Shown here piece after piece: positions 1 through 11,272 of a DNA stretch of 64,000 bases. The DNA comes from Patella vulgata. Its lineage: Eukaryota; Mollusca; Gastropoda; Patellidae. The stretch lies in the NCBI RefSeq assembly GCF_932274485.2, contig NC_065886.2:46115501-46179500 (forward strand), read 5' to 3'. A program made the position numbers and the translations under genes. The stretch's first letter is position 1; each line of letters begins with the position of its first letter. The notes under the pieces are model-generated. The model searched no databases. It saw nothing but the letters and a program-made list of their open reading frames with translations, and was not told where the DNA came from.

Positions 1-85
1 TAGATCTACCGAGTTTTGTTTGTATGTAAATAGATAATATATTCTAATGACGATCCCCATTCAGTGTTCTTCGACAACTAATTAC
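1..85. other. Unassigned non-coding sequence
   Basis: AT-rich DNA at the left edge. No coding signature or recognisable repeat end was seen. Confidence 0.5.
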
Positions 86-474
86 TTAAAGATGCATTAT
101 GTAAGAGTTAAAGCTGCCTATAGCAGGTCTTTATTTTGGCCTGAAATGTTATATAAAATTTATTAATTAGACCTCTGTGCACATAAGCCTATAACCAACA
201 ACTCCCTAGACTATCGGGTGGTCGCGATATTAAATGATTTGAAACACCCCATCAATTAATAATTTAATTTAAAAAATGGATAAACGAGACTTTGTTTATT
301 ACCGTACTTGACAATCGAGACTATACTGTGAACATTTCAGAGTTTAATAAGTTTGCTCAGAAATGAGTAATTTGAAATTTTTAATATATTTATTTATGTT
401 TCATTATCGATTTATGAACTATTATAGCAAGAACGGCCAGCTCTTTATCTTAATCTTGCATAATGCATCTTTAA
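86..474. mobile_element. TTAA-flanked MITE, family P1, copy 1
   Basis: Inverted ends reading TTAAAGATGCATTATG at the left and CATAATGCATCTTTAA at the right bound a non-coding stretch of about 390 bp. TTAA at both edges fits a TTAA-targeting transposase (piggyBac- or Kolobok-like). Related copies lie at 25428-25801, 38124-38527, 51680-51914 and 56634-56968. The internal order is conserved: a CTGCCTA block near the left end, a cGAGACTa block in the middle and a CAGCTCTTTATCT block near the right end. Confidence 0.8.
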
Positions 475-1485
475 TAGAGGCCCTTAATGATTGACCAATC
501 TCCAATTTTCTTGACACGTACGAAAAGGGGCTGAGAATATCGATTTTTGCAATGATTTTAAAAAAAAAAAAAAAAGTAATTCAAATGTAATTGTCCATTA
601 CACGATACTTGGAATGCCATTAATCGGTTTTCCATAAGATTTGTTTTAAATGTCCTAGCATTCATTGCATATCTGTTACTTCAAAACTGTGTCTGAATAG
701 GGTGTGAATCTTTTGTTAGGCCATCTTTGATAAGACACAAATCTATGTATTCTGTTTATATGAACATAATGTACGAGGTGTACATTTTTTGCCAACGATG
801 TCGCAAGGCCTGGATGCCGGTCAGAAAGAAGTTTTCTTCAGCCACCCTAAAACAAGTCTGTGACATGTGACATGCCGTCATCATTACTAGGAAACATATG
901 TAACTCTGTCACCGGACGTGAGGAAACTGGCAAGTTTCGGATCCGCAGTCAAGAGCTTTGGCACCCAACTTGCAGAAACTTTTACCATTCACTGGGGATA
1001 ATGTGTTCAACCCTCACAGGATAGGGGCCCACAACACTGGCAATATCTTGAGTGGTCAATCGTCGATCAGCCATCACCATGTCATGCACCCGGCTAATGT
1101 GTTCTTGCATCATCCCCGAAAGTGGAGATCATGTCGGCATTTATCTGTGTTGGGATTGGTCCTTTCAGTTGCAGATACGTGATTACTCCCCTTTAGTCAA
1201 TTTTGTCCATTTCTGGTGATTTCAATGGGTAGGTTCACAAAATAGTCTGTTACGAAGACACTAATAACACTACAGTTGAAGTTCTTATGTCTATGATTCA
1301 GTCAATGATTGTACATGTACTTGGTGGTAAAATTTGGTTTCAACCCAATTGATCTATTCTTAGAACTCTTTAGCCAGTCCTCGTATATCCGTAAATCCAA
1401 GACAAACAATAAGACCTACATGATGGAGAACAATTTCTAGAGATAAAGCACAAGGTGTTTTAATCGGAATTATATCCTTCAGGAG
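475..1485. other. Intergenic, nothing recognised
   Basis: About 1 kb of AT-rich DNA. It has a poly-A run near 560-575. The only ORF (958-1182) has no family features and no codon pattern I trust. Confidence 0.5.
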
Positions 1486-1911
1486 CGGTCTCTGATCGGA
1501 CGCCTGTCCACTGACCGTTCCTATCTATCCTCCTCTGTTCTAAATGTATTTTGGAATCCTTGCCTTCTATTTCTCACTGTGATTCTTTATTTTTCACCAA
1601 AAGGCATCATTTCTCGCCATATCTGACAAATATTTGTAATAATTCAACACTATTTTCAAGTAAAATTTTGCGAGTCTCGTAATGGCTGACCAGTCCAAAC
1701 GTATTTTGTGTATGTTTTTACTCGCAAAATTCTACTTGAAAATAGTGTTGAATTATTAGAAATTTGTGTCAGATGTGGCGAATAAAAAAGAATCGGCAAG
1801 GATTCCAAAATCGCATTGGAACAGAGGTGGGGAAGAACGGTATTTTCATATTATGCAGCTATATAGGGACGGTTAGGAACTGTCAGTGGACAAGCGTCCG
1901 ATCAGAGACCG
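1486..1911. mobile_element. Foldback element (long hairpin)
   Basis: The left end CGGTCTCTGATCGGACGC is mirrored at the right end by GCGTCCGATCAGAGACCG. Complementarity continues inward through GTCCACTGAC, GATTCTTT and ATTCAACACTATTTTCAAGT, leaving only a few dozen unpaired central bases near 1680-1715. The arms are about 195 bp with scattered mismatches and small gaps. No clear target duplication was seen. It could be a foldback MITE or an inverted duplication. Confidence 0.8.
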
Positions 1912-2220
1912 TGGCTAAAGGAACTAATTTAGATTAAAACAAACTAGGTTATACCTCTAGAAATTGAGAAATAAATTTATTCCATGCCCGAAAGTCAAAT
2001 GTTTATGGCATTGTACGTGAAATGGCAAATAACACAATGGGAAGAAAGGTGAACCCAAACTGAAAAGCAACCGATATAAATGAAATGTGGTTTATTAATC
2101 TCCTTTTCTGTATCTGTCGGGTTGATAAAGACGGGGATATGATAAATGAACTACGTAATGAATTTAGCCGACATAATTACTAGTTTTATTTCATTTGATT
2201 ACATCAATCTGTATTAAAGG
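1912..2220. other. Intergenic flank of LINE, nothing recognised
   Basis: AT-rich sequence between the foldback element and the LINE. I could not find the missing N-terminal part of the LINE endonuclease here, so the LINE appears 5'-truncated near 2221. Confidence 0.45.
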
Positions 2221-5200
2221 ATGGATGATTGCCAACTGTATTGTAAGTGGTTTGGGAGAAATCGAAGAAATCTCAACAAAAATGCTAAACGTGGCTCGGG
2301 CGGTGTCGGGTTCTTAATTAAAGCATGTGTTTTCGACCAATTCCACGTATCTGTTTTGGATGAATCCATTGAAGACGTGCTGTGGATAAAATTAAAATCA
2401 AGGGCGTGTGACAAAAGCCTATGTCTGTGCGTTTGCTATCTACCCCCGAATGGTTCAACCCATAGGGTGGACGCGGTGCAGTTTTATAATAACTTGCTAA
2501 ATCAGGTCTACTCTCTCCAGAATGAAGGATTTGTGTGCATCGGTGGAGACTTTAACTCACGGGTCGGAGATCAGGTTGATTATATCTTAGGCGTCGATGA
2601 AGTACCACAAAGATCTGTTCTAGACAACACAGAAAACAGTTATGGAACACAATTTGTTAACTTTCTATGTGACACTAATTTTTGTATGTTAAACGGGCGT
2701 ATTCACGGACAAAATGATTACACATACGTCAGTACAACAGGTAGATCAGTTGTCGATTATGTTGTTGTTCCACATGAGCAGCTTAATCTTTATTCAGATT
2801 TCCAGGTATGGCGAATGTATGAACTGATTCAACGGTTTGACATAGCCGTTCCAGAAAAAATACCCGACCATTCCTTACTAGAGTTTACTGATAATATTGC
2901 TAATGCATATTCGGACACGGACAGTCCGGGTCCTTACAATTCAAGTGGAATACATCATCCAAAATTGCATGTACCCAAAAATTTCTTTGACGAATATACA
3001 CCGCATATTATAGATAAAATTGGTGAAATTGAATCAAATTTAAACACAGAAAGTGATATTAATCTTGCTTATAAATCATTTGTGGACTTTCTAGTTAGTG
3101 AATTAAAGCCGGATAAACAGAACGTCAGAAGATGCTGCAAGAAACTGAAGAAGAGAAGTAAACCATATTGGAACAAAACGTTAGAAAATCACTGGAGTTT
3201 GGTACGTTGTAAAGAAAGAGCGTGGATCAAATGTAAAACCAAGTCGCGCAAAAAAAGTTTACACAGTGTTTTTATTCAGGAGAGAAAACGTTTCGACAAA
3301 TCTCTGAAAAATCATAAACGTGATTATTTAAATCAGAAACAAAATGAGTTATTAAATCAATTTTCAAGTAATAACACACGGGACTTTTGGGAATCCTTTG
3401 ATAAAATAGGTATCGCGAATGAGCGCAGAAGTGCAATTCCACTGGAAGTACTCGATTCTGACGGCCGACTTGTGACGGACACGGAAACCGTTTTGAGACA
3501 CTGGAAAGATGACTTTTCTCAACTATACAATAAAAATCTAGATTTAAGTGAATTCGACGAAGAGCACCTACACGGTATACAAAATCAAGTGTTTTCATCC
3601 CTTGAATCAGGAAGTGACGAAAACCGTGGTGAACTTAATGAACCCATCTCTGTGGCTGAAATTAAAAATGTAATAGATGATGCCAAGCTCAGAAAAGCCA
3701 CGGGTATAGATACAATCCCGGCCAAGAGTCTAAAAAAAACCCATATGTATTGATATTTTGCATAGAATTTGTAGTTTTTGCTTTGAAAATAGCGTAGTCC
3801 CTGAACAATGGAACATGAGTATTATAAATCCCACTCTGAAAGCAAATACATACAAGCATGTGCCACTGTCCTATAGGGGTATATCCCTTTTGTCTATTCC
3901 ATGCAAAATATATGCAGACGTCCTAAATGCCAGAATTAGCAAATGGTGTGAAAATAATGATAGTTTTGTAGAAGGGCAAAATGGCTTTCGCAAAGATAGA
4001 AATTGCATTGATCATTTATTTTCTCTCACTAGCGTAGTTAGAAACCGAATCAAAGCTAAGCAATCCACATTTTGTTGTTTTGTGGACATGAAATCAGCCT
4101 TCGATAACGTAGATAGAGATTGTTTGTGGTATAAAATCCAAAAAAACAGGCATAAGTGGAAAAACTTTTCATGCTGTAAAGGCCCTATACAATGATGTAA
4201 GGTGTTCCGTTCGTGTAAATGGTCGACTTACTCCTTGGTTTGATGCAAAAGTGGGCGTTAAACAGGGCTGCCCATTATCACCACTACTGTTTTCTATCTA
4301 CGTTAACGATCTAGCTACAGCTATAAAGGAATTAAATTGTGGCGTTGATATTGATAATTGTAATGTTGGTATTTTACTGTATGCAGACGATATTGCTTTA
4401 ATTGCACTGTCAGAAGACAAACTGCAAATTATGCTAAATGAAATTAGTTCTTGGTGCTATAAATGGCGTTTGTCTGTAAATCAATCAAAGACTAAAATTG
4501 TACATTTTAGACCATCTACATGGCAAGTATCGGAGAGAATATTTACTATTGGAAATTTGAATATTGATTATTGTGAAAGCTATAAATACTTAGGACTATG
4601 GCTAGATGGGCATCTGAATTTTAATTTGTGTGTTAATGAGCTATCCAAGTCAGCAAGCAGAGCTCTGGCGGCCCTTTGTTCAAAACACTTCCAGGCAGGA
4701 GGATTCCCATATAACATATTCACTAGGCTCTATGAGTCTTTGGTTCAACCCATCATCCTCTATGGGGCGCGAATTTGGGGCATTACTGAGCACCATAAAT
4801 TGAACAGTGTCCAAAATCGAGCATGTAAAGTCTTCCTTGGTTTAAAACGGAACAGCCCAAACTTAGCAGCTAGAGGGGATATGGGATGGACTTCGTGTCT
4901 CACGAAACAGAGAACAGAAGTACTGAGATTATTTTGTCGTTTAAAAAGTCTACCTAGTAGCAGATTACCTGTTATAATTAGTAATTGGTCACTCAGACGA
5001 GCTAAATCTTGGGAAAAGAACGTACACGCCCTGGTAAAAAATCTTAGAATAAGTCATATATGTGATGTAGAATCTATAAACAAGTCTCATTTAAAAGCTT
5101 TAAAGCGTCATTTATTCCAAAATGACGAGAGTAAATGGTTCCAAGAGTTATGGAATGACAGTAAAAACCCTAATGGCAACAAATTGAGAACCTATCGTTT

Positions 5201-5815
5201 GTTTAAAAAGGATTTGAAACCCGAATCTTATGTTTTAGTTAACAATCTCCCACGCCATATACGTAAAGCCACGTCATTATTACGCAGCGGTAGTTCTGAT
5301 CTAATGATCGAAACACTGAGATACAGTCACCCCCCAACCCCATGCATTTGTCGATTATGTCCCTTCTGCTCAGAAATTGAGACAGAATCCCATTTTTTAA
5401 TTGAATGCAAAATGTACTCCGACCTTCGTTATTGACCTTTTAGAGAAATGCATAAGATAGACGCAAATTTCTATAAAATGTCTATCAAAGAGAAAGTAAT
5501 AAGTATTTTTTCTTGTGATATCAACCCCAGTATGATATGCAATTTTATATTTGATATGTTTCAAAGGAGAGCCCTTTTTTTAAAAGATATGTGATATTAT
5601 TTTATAACAGGATATTTTATTTAATATAAATCTGTATTTTAGATAATTATGTATATACATATAAATGTATATATATATATGTCCAGTGTCCCATAGGCCG
5701 TCATGGCCGGGCGATGTTCTTTTTAATTAAGTTTTTAACTCGATTATGATATGTAAATGTACATCGTGTGACACTTTAATAAACACTTCTTCTTCTTCTT
5801 CTTCTTCTTCTTCTG
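2221..5815 (+). mobile_element. 5'-truncated LINE with endonuclease and reverse transcriptase
   Basis: The sequence encodes an APE-type endonuclease followed by a reverse transcriptase. Endonuclease marks in 2221-3753 are RGSGGVGFL, IGGDFNSR, VDYVVV and PDHSL; the first part of the domain is absent. Reverse transcriptase marks are YRGISLLS and GFRKDRNCIDHLFSL, then FVDMKSAFDNVDRDCLW in 3758-4195, and GVKQGCPLSPLLFSIYVNDL, LLYADDIALIA and YKYLGLWLDG in 4251-5435. The C-terminal CRLCPFCSEIETESHFLIEC resembles a zinc knuckle. The reading passes through three frames, so it has at least two frameshifts near 3735-3755 and 4150-4250 and cannot encode an active product. The 3' end is a (CTT)n tail rather than poly-A. 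The family is Jockey/I/CR1-like in the broad sense; the exact clade is not settled. Confidence 0.88.
5786..5814 (+). repeat. (CTT)n microsatellite tail of LINE
   Basis: About nine CTT units follow directly after AATAAACA at the 3' end of the LINE. This position is typical of a LINE 3' tail made of a simple repeat. Confidence 0.8.
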
Positions 5816-6998
5816 TAATGTTAGCCAGTCAACATGTATATGTGTTTATTTTTCAAAAAATAATGTTTTGTATATAGTTGAAAGAGTGAAGTATATTACT
5901 GTTTGTTGGAAAGCATACGTTTATTTAATCGGAATGTGAGTCGTTGAGAAATAAATTTGTTCGACGCTCGTCATTGCTGCCATGCTGCTGTTTCAAATGA
6001 ATCTTCTTAGAATTGTAATTATTTTAAAAATAATTAGAATCCACCTCCGAGTTAGTCCAAAGTGTCAGACTCATTCGCTAGCCGAGTTAGGGACGTGTTA
6101 GGCATTTAGAGCAATCCTTAAGTATGCCAAATTAATGTATATCTGACCGAGAAAGTTCATCGGAGTGTCAGGGGTGGTTCCCCCTTGTCAGTGGTGCAGG
6201 ATGGAGGGCCTGACAAGGGACAACTTATAGTCGTTAGGATGGGGCGAAAAACCGGTCAAGTGTACACACTTTTTGGAGAAAAAAGTATTTTGCCCGATAG
6301 TCTGCAAGATAAAGTATCCGACATCTGATAATAAAACACCAGTTTTACTTTATATTAATTAATACGGTGAATTAGTATATGTTTCGGACATCGTCATTAT
6401 ATATTATATAGATTTTTCGGGAATCGTAATTTTTTTTAATTGACTAATGGATTAAAATTTTGAAAATGTAATCAATGTAATAAAAACAATATTTTTTGGC
6501 ATCATTTTTATTTGTTTCGGCGCCAGCGGGCGGTCTGCGGCTCCGTTTTTTTTTTTTCGGACATCGTGATTATTTCGTCAATTTGGGGGAGGGGGAAGTT
6601 AAATTTCCGGTGTCAGGTTAAAAGCCAGGTTGGCAAAGAGTGGGATAAAAAAGGCCATATTGGACCACTTTCAAGTTGCTCAACTCACAGCCTGGAATAA
6701 CAGGAAAACAGGTTTGTGGCCATCTAATTTTCAAAATTTTTCTGCCAAGCTCCCTTTGGCGGTCGCTGAAGGCGAGTATTTTTTTTGGATATTTCATTTC
6801 GTAGTCAATTTAGATATTACTAGTGGTCCGCATCCAATTGTTCAAATTAGTTCTCTTATTTGTGAGGTGTAGGCTGACAGCTGTCAATCATGAACACGTT
6901 ACCAAGGTGCGGAGGCCAAGCCCCTCCTCTACTTTGATGACTGTTATTCAAGACTAGTTCTAATTTCCAAGAATTTGTTTGAACTGAATATACTTCTA
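5816..6998. other. Upstream region of TSPAN-1, mostly unassigned
   Basis: About 1.2 kb without a credible gene. The last 70 bp or so (about 6930-6998) align with the DNA just upstream of TSPAN-2 exon 1 (about 44590-44654), for example GAATTTGTTTGAACTGAA. This is therefore the ancestral 5' flank or 5' UTR of TSPAN-1, now cut from its gene by the element at 6999-14227. A SINE B fragment lies at 6146-6237. Small ORFs near 6512-6872 show no family features. Confidence 0.6.
6146..6237 (+). mobile_element. SINE B internal fragment
   Basis: CCGAGAAAGTTCATC followed by CCCTTGTCAGTGGTGCAGGA and GGGCCTGACAAGGG matches the middle of the SINE B family. Both ends are missing. Confidence 0.7.
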
Positions 6999-7165
6999 CA
7001 CTGAAAAAAAACTTGTGTTGGATCTCAACACAAGTACTTGTGTGAAAATTATTCTACACAAAACTTGTGTTGTTTTGCATTGCATTAACACAAACTTGTG
7101 TTCTTTTTAATGCATTAACACAAATCTTGTGGGTTTTTTCATATAATTAACACAAGTAATGTGTA
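6999..7165. repeat. Left terminal and subterminal repeats of the 7.2 kb element
   Basis: The CACTGAAAAAAAA terminus is followed by alternating ACACAAG and CTTGTGT words, several forming short palindromes (for example ACACAAGTACTTGTGT). The right end has the matching cluster. Such clusters are often transposase binding sites; that role is inferred. Confidence 0.7.
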
Positions 7166-7901
7166 CCGTCAACAAATATTTTTTTTTTAAATTTGAACTC
7201 CATACAAAGTCTTAATCCGGGCGTCCACAAGTATAAGAAAAGTATTTTTTACTCAGACATGATGGCCAGACAGACTTGAATGCTAATTGGTGTTAAGATG
7301 TCTGTAGTTAAAATAAAGTTGTTGATTTTTTATGGGCCCAATAAACTGGTAGATCAAAGGCCTATTGAGCGCTCATGCCCGGTGTGATTTTAACAATTGA
7401 CTCCAAATGCGTTGACAGGAAAATAAGTAAAACTATTATTTAATGTGATTGGTTGATAAAATCAACGTACTATAGGCTACATTTTGTCTGCGATATCATC
7501 TCGGTGCAACCGGACATTAAATGAATTGATTGCACACAATTCATTTACCATTTAACAGCGTGCTGAAATGATTTTTGAGCAGTGATATGTTTGACAAATG
7601 TAAGCTAATGGTCACAGAGAATAAAAGACCGCAGGTTTGTGAATATTTATATAAAACAAAATAATACCATGTATGTAATTTAGCATCGATATTGTTTTTG
7701 TGTATAATATTAGTATTTCGTTTCCTTAAAAAAAAATCCAACAATTTAACCCGGAAGTTCATGTTTAAAATGGCGGGGACAGGGAAAAAATTTCGGCATG
7801 TTATTATCAAATCTGTTCAATTTTTCTGAAATCGTGCTTAATTAACATTAGTTGTTCGGCGCTACGATGTTGTTCAAATACTTACATTACAGAATCACAT
7901 T

Positions 7902-7938
7902 ATGATTAAACCAGAAACGGCTCGACTTGAACCAGCAG
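7902..7938 (+). other. Exon-like piece 1 inside the 7.2 kb element
   Basis: An ATG opens a short frame, MIKPETARLEPA, that ends one base into a codon at a good donor (CAG|GTAAGA). The next exon-like piece, 8346-8407, starts at an acceptor in the only compatible open phase. This could be the start of a gene carried by the element or a chance alignment of splice signals. Confidence 0.3.
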
Positions 7939-8345
7939 GTAAGAATCTGTTTTGAAATTATATCTTGGGAGGTTGGATTGGCGTGGGAGACCCGATTGGC
8001 GGCCATTTTGATTCTTGTTTCATGATTTTTTATATTATAAAGATTTTGCCAAGAGTAGACATAAACGCGGGCACAGACTAGAAAAAATCTTTTTACACTT
8101 TTGTGTTAGTTGAATTGTAATCTAATTTATGTTTAAAAAAAACAACCTTAAATCAAATAAGCAGATACTTTCCCCAATTCTCCGTTCAACCTCTGACTCT
8201 GTGTAATATTATTAGGCCCCTATTTTCCTGATTCAGTCACAGTTAATAAATAATAAATAATGGAACTAGAATCAGTCTCTCTAGTTTCTCTATAGTTTTA
8301 TTATTTTTTCCAGTCAGTGATGATATGACTCTTTCCACCTTACAG

Positions 8346-8407
8346 CAATTATTGAGAATTTACCGTTCAAGGACTCCATTGGCATTGAATTGAAGAAAAA
8401 CTGGTAA
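8346..8407 (+). other. Exon-like piece 2 inside the 7.2 kb element
   Basis: It follows a TTCCACCTTACAG acceptor. In the phase left open by the first piece it reads AIIENLPFKDSIGIELKKNW and then stops, or it splices at CTG|GTAACA. No family was recognised. Confidence 0.28.
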
Positions 8408-8784
8408 CAATTTCATTTAATTTTTATATTTTCTATTTTTTTTTTTTACCAATGTCCTACAATGATTAGTGTATGTGAACATACAATCCCAATTAAGTAA
8501 AGTATTTATATGACACTTACATGCAACAGAGAGAGAGAAAAATGACATAAACAAGGCCTTACATGTACTTGTATTTGAAGAATCAAGTAGTCCAAGCTAT
8601 GCCTATATGCATACCGGTAATCAACTACGACGACGATTAGCTAACTTCCGTTTCCACCCTTTCCCTGCACACTGTTCCATTCTACTTAGCCTACAGACGC
8701 TAGGTCGTTTCGGGAAAAAGGACAGGTAAGGTTAAATTTAATATGAATAATTCGTTTGCGGGTATGGGTATTTTACTATTTAGC

Positions 8785-8930
8785 AAACGGAGGAAATCGA
8801 ATGACCCAGAGAAAAAACTCAAGAGATTGGACAGGCGACTCTACTCCTTGAAATCGAAACCATGCCACTTAACACAATGACAGACCCTGTGATTTCATGT
8901 GCATGCATTAACTCCCCCCAGCCCCACCCC
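8785..8930 (-). mobile_element. SINE A, decayed fragment
   Basis: The reverse-complement order of SINE A is recognisable: GACAGGCGACTCTACTCCTTG, then the box-B-like GAAATCGAAACCATGCCA, then ACACAATGACAGACCC. It lacks intact ends. Confidence 0.6.
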
Positions 8931-9027
8931 ATATTGAATAAAAGTATGGCTTATTTCAAATATGATATTTACATATAAAGAAAGTAGAGAGACTTCAATC
9001 TTACTAGAAAAATACTAGATTACCTGA

Positions 9028-9133
9028 AATGAAATGGGGTTTAAAGACAACGTCCTACTGTTCAGCTCTGACTGGTCTAATGCAGTGTGCTAAGAGAAAA
9101 TGTTTGTCCGGGCAACGACACTATGGCCTACTA
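9028..9133 (-). mobile_element. SINE B, 3'-end fragment
   Basis: GAAATGAAATGGGGTTTAA, TCCTACTGTTCAGCTC and ACTATGGCCTAC are the 3' half of SINE B in reverse orientation. The region in between has small deletions. Confidence 0.7.
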
Positions 9134-9203
9134 ACATTTTTTGACTTAATCAAAACTGTCTAGTCAATTTAAGCCAACTAATACATTGCATATTTTTTTT
9201 CAG

Positions 9204-9295
9204 TTACCCACCTCGGAAGATCAAGACAGTTGGAAAGGGCTATTGATATTGTGGAAGCGTTTTCTCACAGATGTTGCTTATCAGACAAAGGCTAT
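9204..9295 (+). other. Exon-like piece 3 inside the 7.2 kb element
   Basis: It lies between a strong acceptor (TTTTTTTTCAG) and a strong donor (GTAAGT). In frame 0 it reads through as LPTSEDQDSWKGLLILWKRF and then LTDVAYQTKA without a stop. The paralogous copy at about 11290-11385 keeps both splice signals but contains stops. The phases do not join simply to pieces 1-2, so I do not propose a full model. No family was identified. Confidence 0.4.
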
Positions 9296-9350
9296 GTAAG
9301 TACCATGCATATTTGCTTTTTGAATCATTAACTGGTTCTATACACTTGGT

Positions 9351-9630
9351 GGGGGGGGGGGGGGTGGATTGCCAAATGGTTAGCATGTGCGTGCTGTATC
9401 ATACGGCCTGTCATTGAGTCAACTGACGTGGTTTCGAATCCCCGGTTGTACGTGACAAGGAGTAGGGTCGCCTGTTCAACCTCGTGGGTTTTCTCCAGGT
9501 CCTCCGGTTTCCTCCCACTGCAAAAGACCACTACGCGCAAGCGAATTAATGAAATAAAATTAAACCATATGTTAGTCCCGAAATGACCTAGTTTGTGTCG
9601 AGTGGACGTTGAACCCCATTTCTCTCTCTC
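9351..9630 (+). mobile_element. SINE A, full-length copy with 14-bp target duplication
   Basis: TCTATACACTTGGT occurs at 9337-9350 and again at 9631-9644. The paralogous segment at 11420-11450 lacks the insert. The head is tRNA-like (GCCAAATGGTTAGCA as box A, GGTTTCGAATCCC as box B). The body has CTACGCGCAAGCGAATTA, and the 3' end is GGACGTTGAACCCCATTTC plus (TC)n. About 280 bp. Confidence 0.88.
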
Positions 9631-10685
9631 TCTATACACTTGGTAATCTAGTTCTTCTTTTTGGGGCATAGTCTAGCGCTATGCCATTTCAAATACGATC
9701 AACATGAAACTCAGCAGGCTTGTTTGGTTGATATACAGTTTTGATATATTACTTCAAAACTATAAGATGGATGCAATGTTACACCCTTTCATAATCATTA
9801 TTATGAAGCGTTCAAATGCATGAATTTGTAAAATATAATTAATATCATATTGTAATACTGTTTGCAATACTGTATTCACAATTGCCTTAGTGGAGACAAT
9901 TGGTAAATCAAATGATTATTTTTTCATTATTGTCTTTTTTTCAAGACTTTTGTTCTGGCTTCTGACCCATTGAGGCATAATAATCTACCTGGGTCTGTAA
10001 CTTGAAAAGGCACAATAAGTATTATGCAAAGTTGAAACAAAATAGAGACTCAACGTGTGGAAAAATAAGTTGTTTATTTAATAATTCTGAACCGTAGAAA
10101 GTATATTTATTGCCAACTCAACCATATACTATCATCTGGGGTTTATGGACCTACTTATAGTCCAACCTTCGACGATGGGTTGTATGTTCAATCTAGTTGG
10201 AGGTGTACGATTGAACATACAATAATTCAATAACTCACTTCTCTTAGTATAATCTTATATTCTGTAACAATATCTGACAATGATAATATATACATATAAT
10301 ACTGACCCACAGGCTAGGTAACGTAATAAGGAACAGCATCTAAGAAATAACTTGTCACTATATCAGAGACCTGCCCTTCAGTATGTCCCGCTGCCTGCCT
10401 GTGGTTAACTCGCCTTTTTCTAATATATACAATTTTCAGGACTTTTATACCTTAGCTTTGTTTCTTAGTTACCCTAACTTTATAATCCTTAATACCTTAC
10501 TGGATTAACTTTACAATAGATAATAATTTATGAAACAATGTCTCTCTAATATAATTACAGAGTTTATTTTAATTAGGATTCTGGCTAATCTATAATGGCT
10601 GGGGCCTCAAATTAACTATGCTCTAATTCTACCTGGTCATAATACTTGAATATTAAGCCATCAAATTATTTTATAATTTTGAAAA

Positions 10686-11053
10686 TGAAATGAAATGGGG
10701 TTTAACATCCTACATCCTAGCTCATAAACTGGGCTAATGAAGACGGGCATACACCATACAGTGTGCTATGAGGGAAATTTTGCCTGGGCAGCGGCACTAC
10801 AGCCTACTCTTATATCGAATTCAAACTGCCAAGGGATCTTTTACGTGCACGCCAATGTGTACACAGGACCTCGGTTTTTCGTCCCATCCGAACGACTAGA
10901 CAGTTGTCCTTGTCAGGTCCTCCGTCCTGTATCACTGACAAGGGGAAGACACGTCGGAAAATCTGGATGAACTTTCTCAGCCAATTCAGAGATCGAACAC
11001 CCGACCTCCAGGCTAGCGAGCCAGCGTCGTACCCATTTAGCCACGTGATCTCC
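10686..11053 (-). mobile_element. SINE B, full-length copy with 15-bp target duplication
   Basis: TTATAATTTTGAAAA flanks both sides (10671-10685 and 11054-11068). Read on the minus strand, the head has a tRNA-like GTGGCTAAATGGGTACGACG and the box-B-like TGTTCGATCTCTG. The body contains GTGCACGTAAAAGATCC and the end is AACCCCATTTCATTTCAT. About 368 bp, a good reference copy for the family. Confidence 0.88.
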
Positions 11054-11272
11054 TTATAATTTTGAAAAAGAATGTAGTGATTGTAAAAGCTAATAAGTTA
11101 TCTGTTGCATTTGGCCTGTTATTTAAATATTTTATTTTTGTTTTTAATGTTAAATATCCCTCTCAAACACAATTATATTTTAATTCTCTCCAGAAATTTG
11201 TGTAAAATATATACTGTAAATTAAAACTTTCATCTTTTAACTGTTGAGTCAATTTAAGTCATCTAATACATG

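Larger units (their letters stand above)
9190..11226 (+). repeat. Internal duplication of the 7.2 kb element, unit 1
   Basis: This block and 11273-12420 share the same series of landmarks. These are an exon-like piece after a T-rich acceptor, TATACACTTGG...TAATCTAGTT, CATAATAATCT.CCTGGGTCT, CAAAGTTGAAAC.AAATAGAGACTC, and a TTAATGTTAAAT stretch. Unit 1 has since gained SINE A (9351-9630) and SINE B (10686-11053). Confidence 0.75.

Noticed and set aside
958-1182. 74-codon ORF as a gene
   Set aside because: No family features, no splice context and no repeat elsewhere.
9351-9425. tRNA gene (box A and box B present)
   Set aside because: It is the tRNA-like head of SINE A; the same head recurs with a long body, microsatellite tail and target duplication, and no full cloverleaf is apparent.
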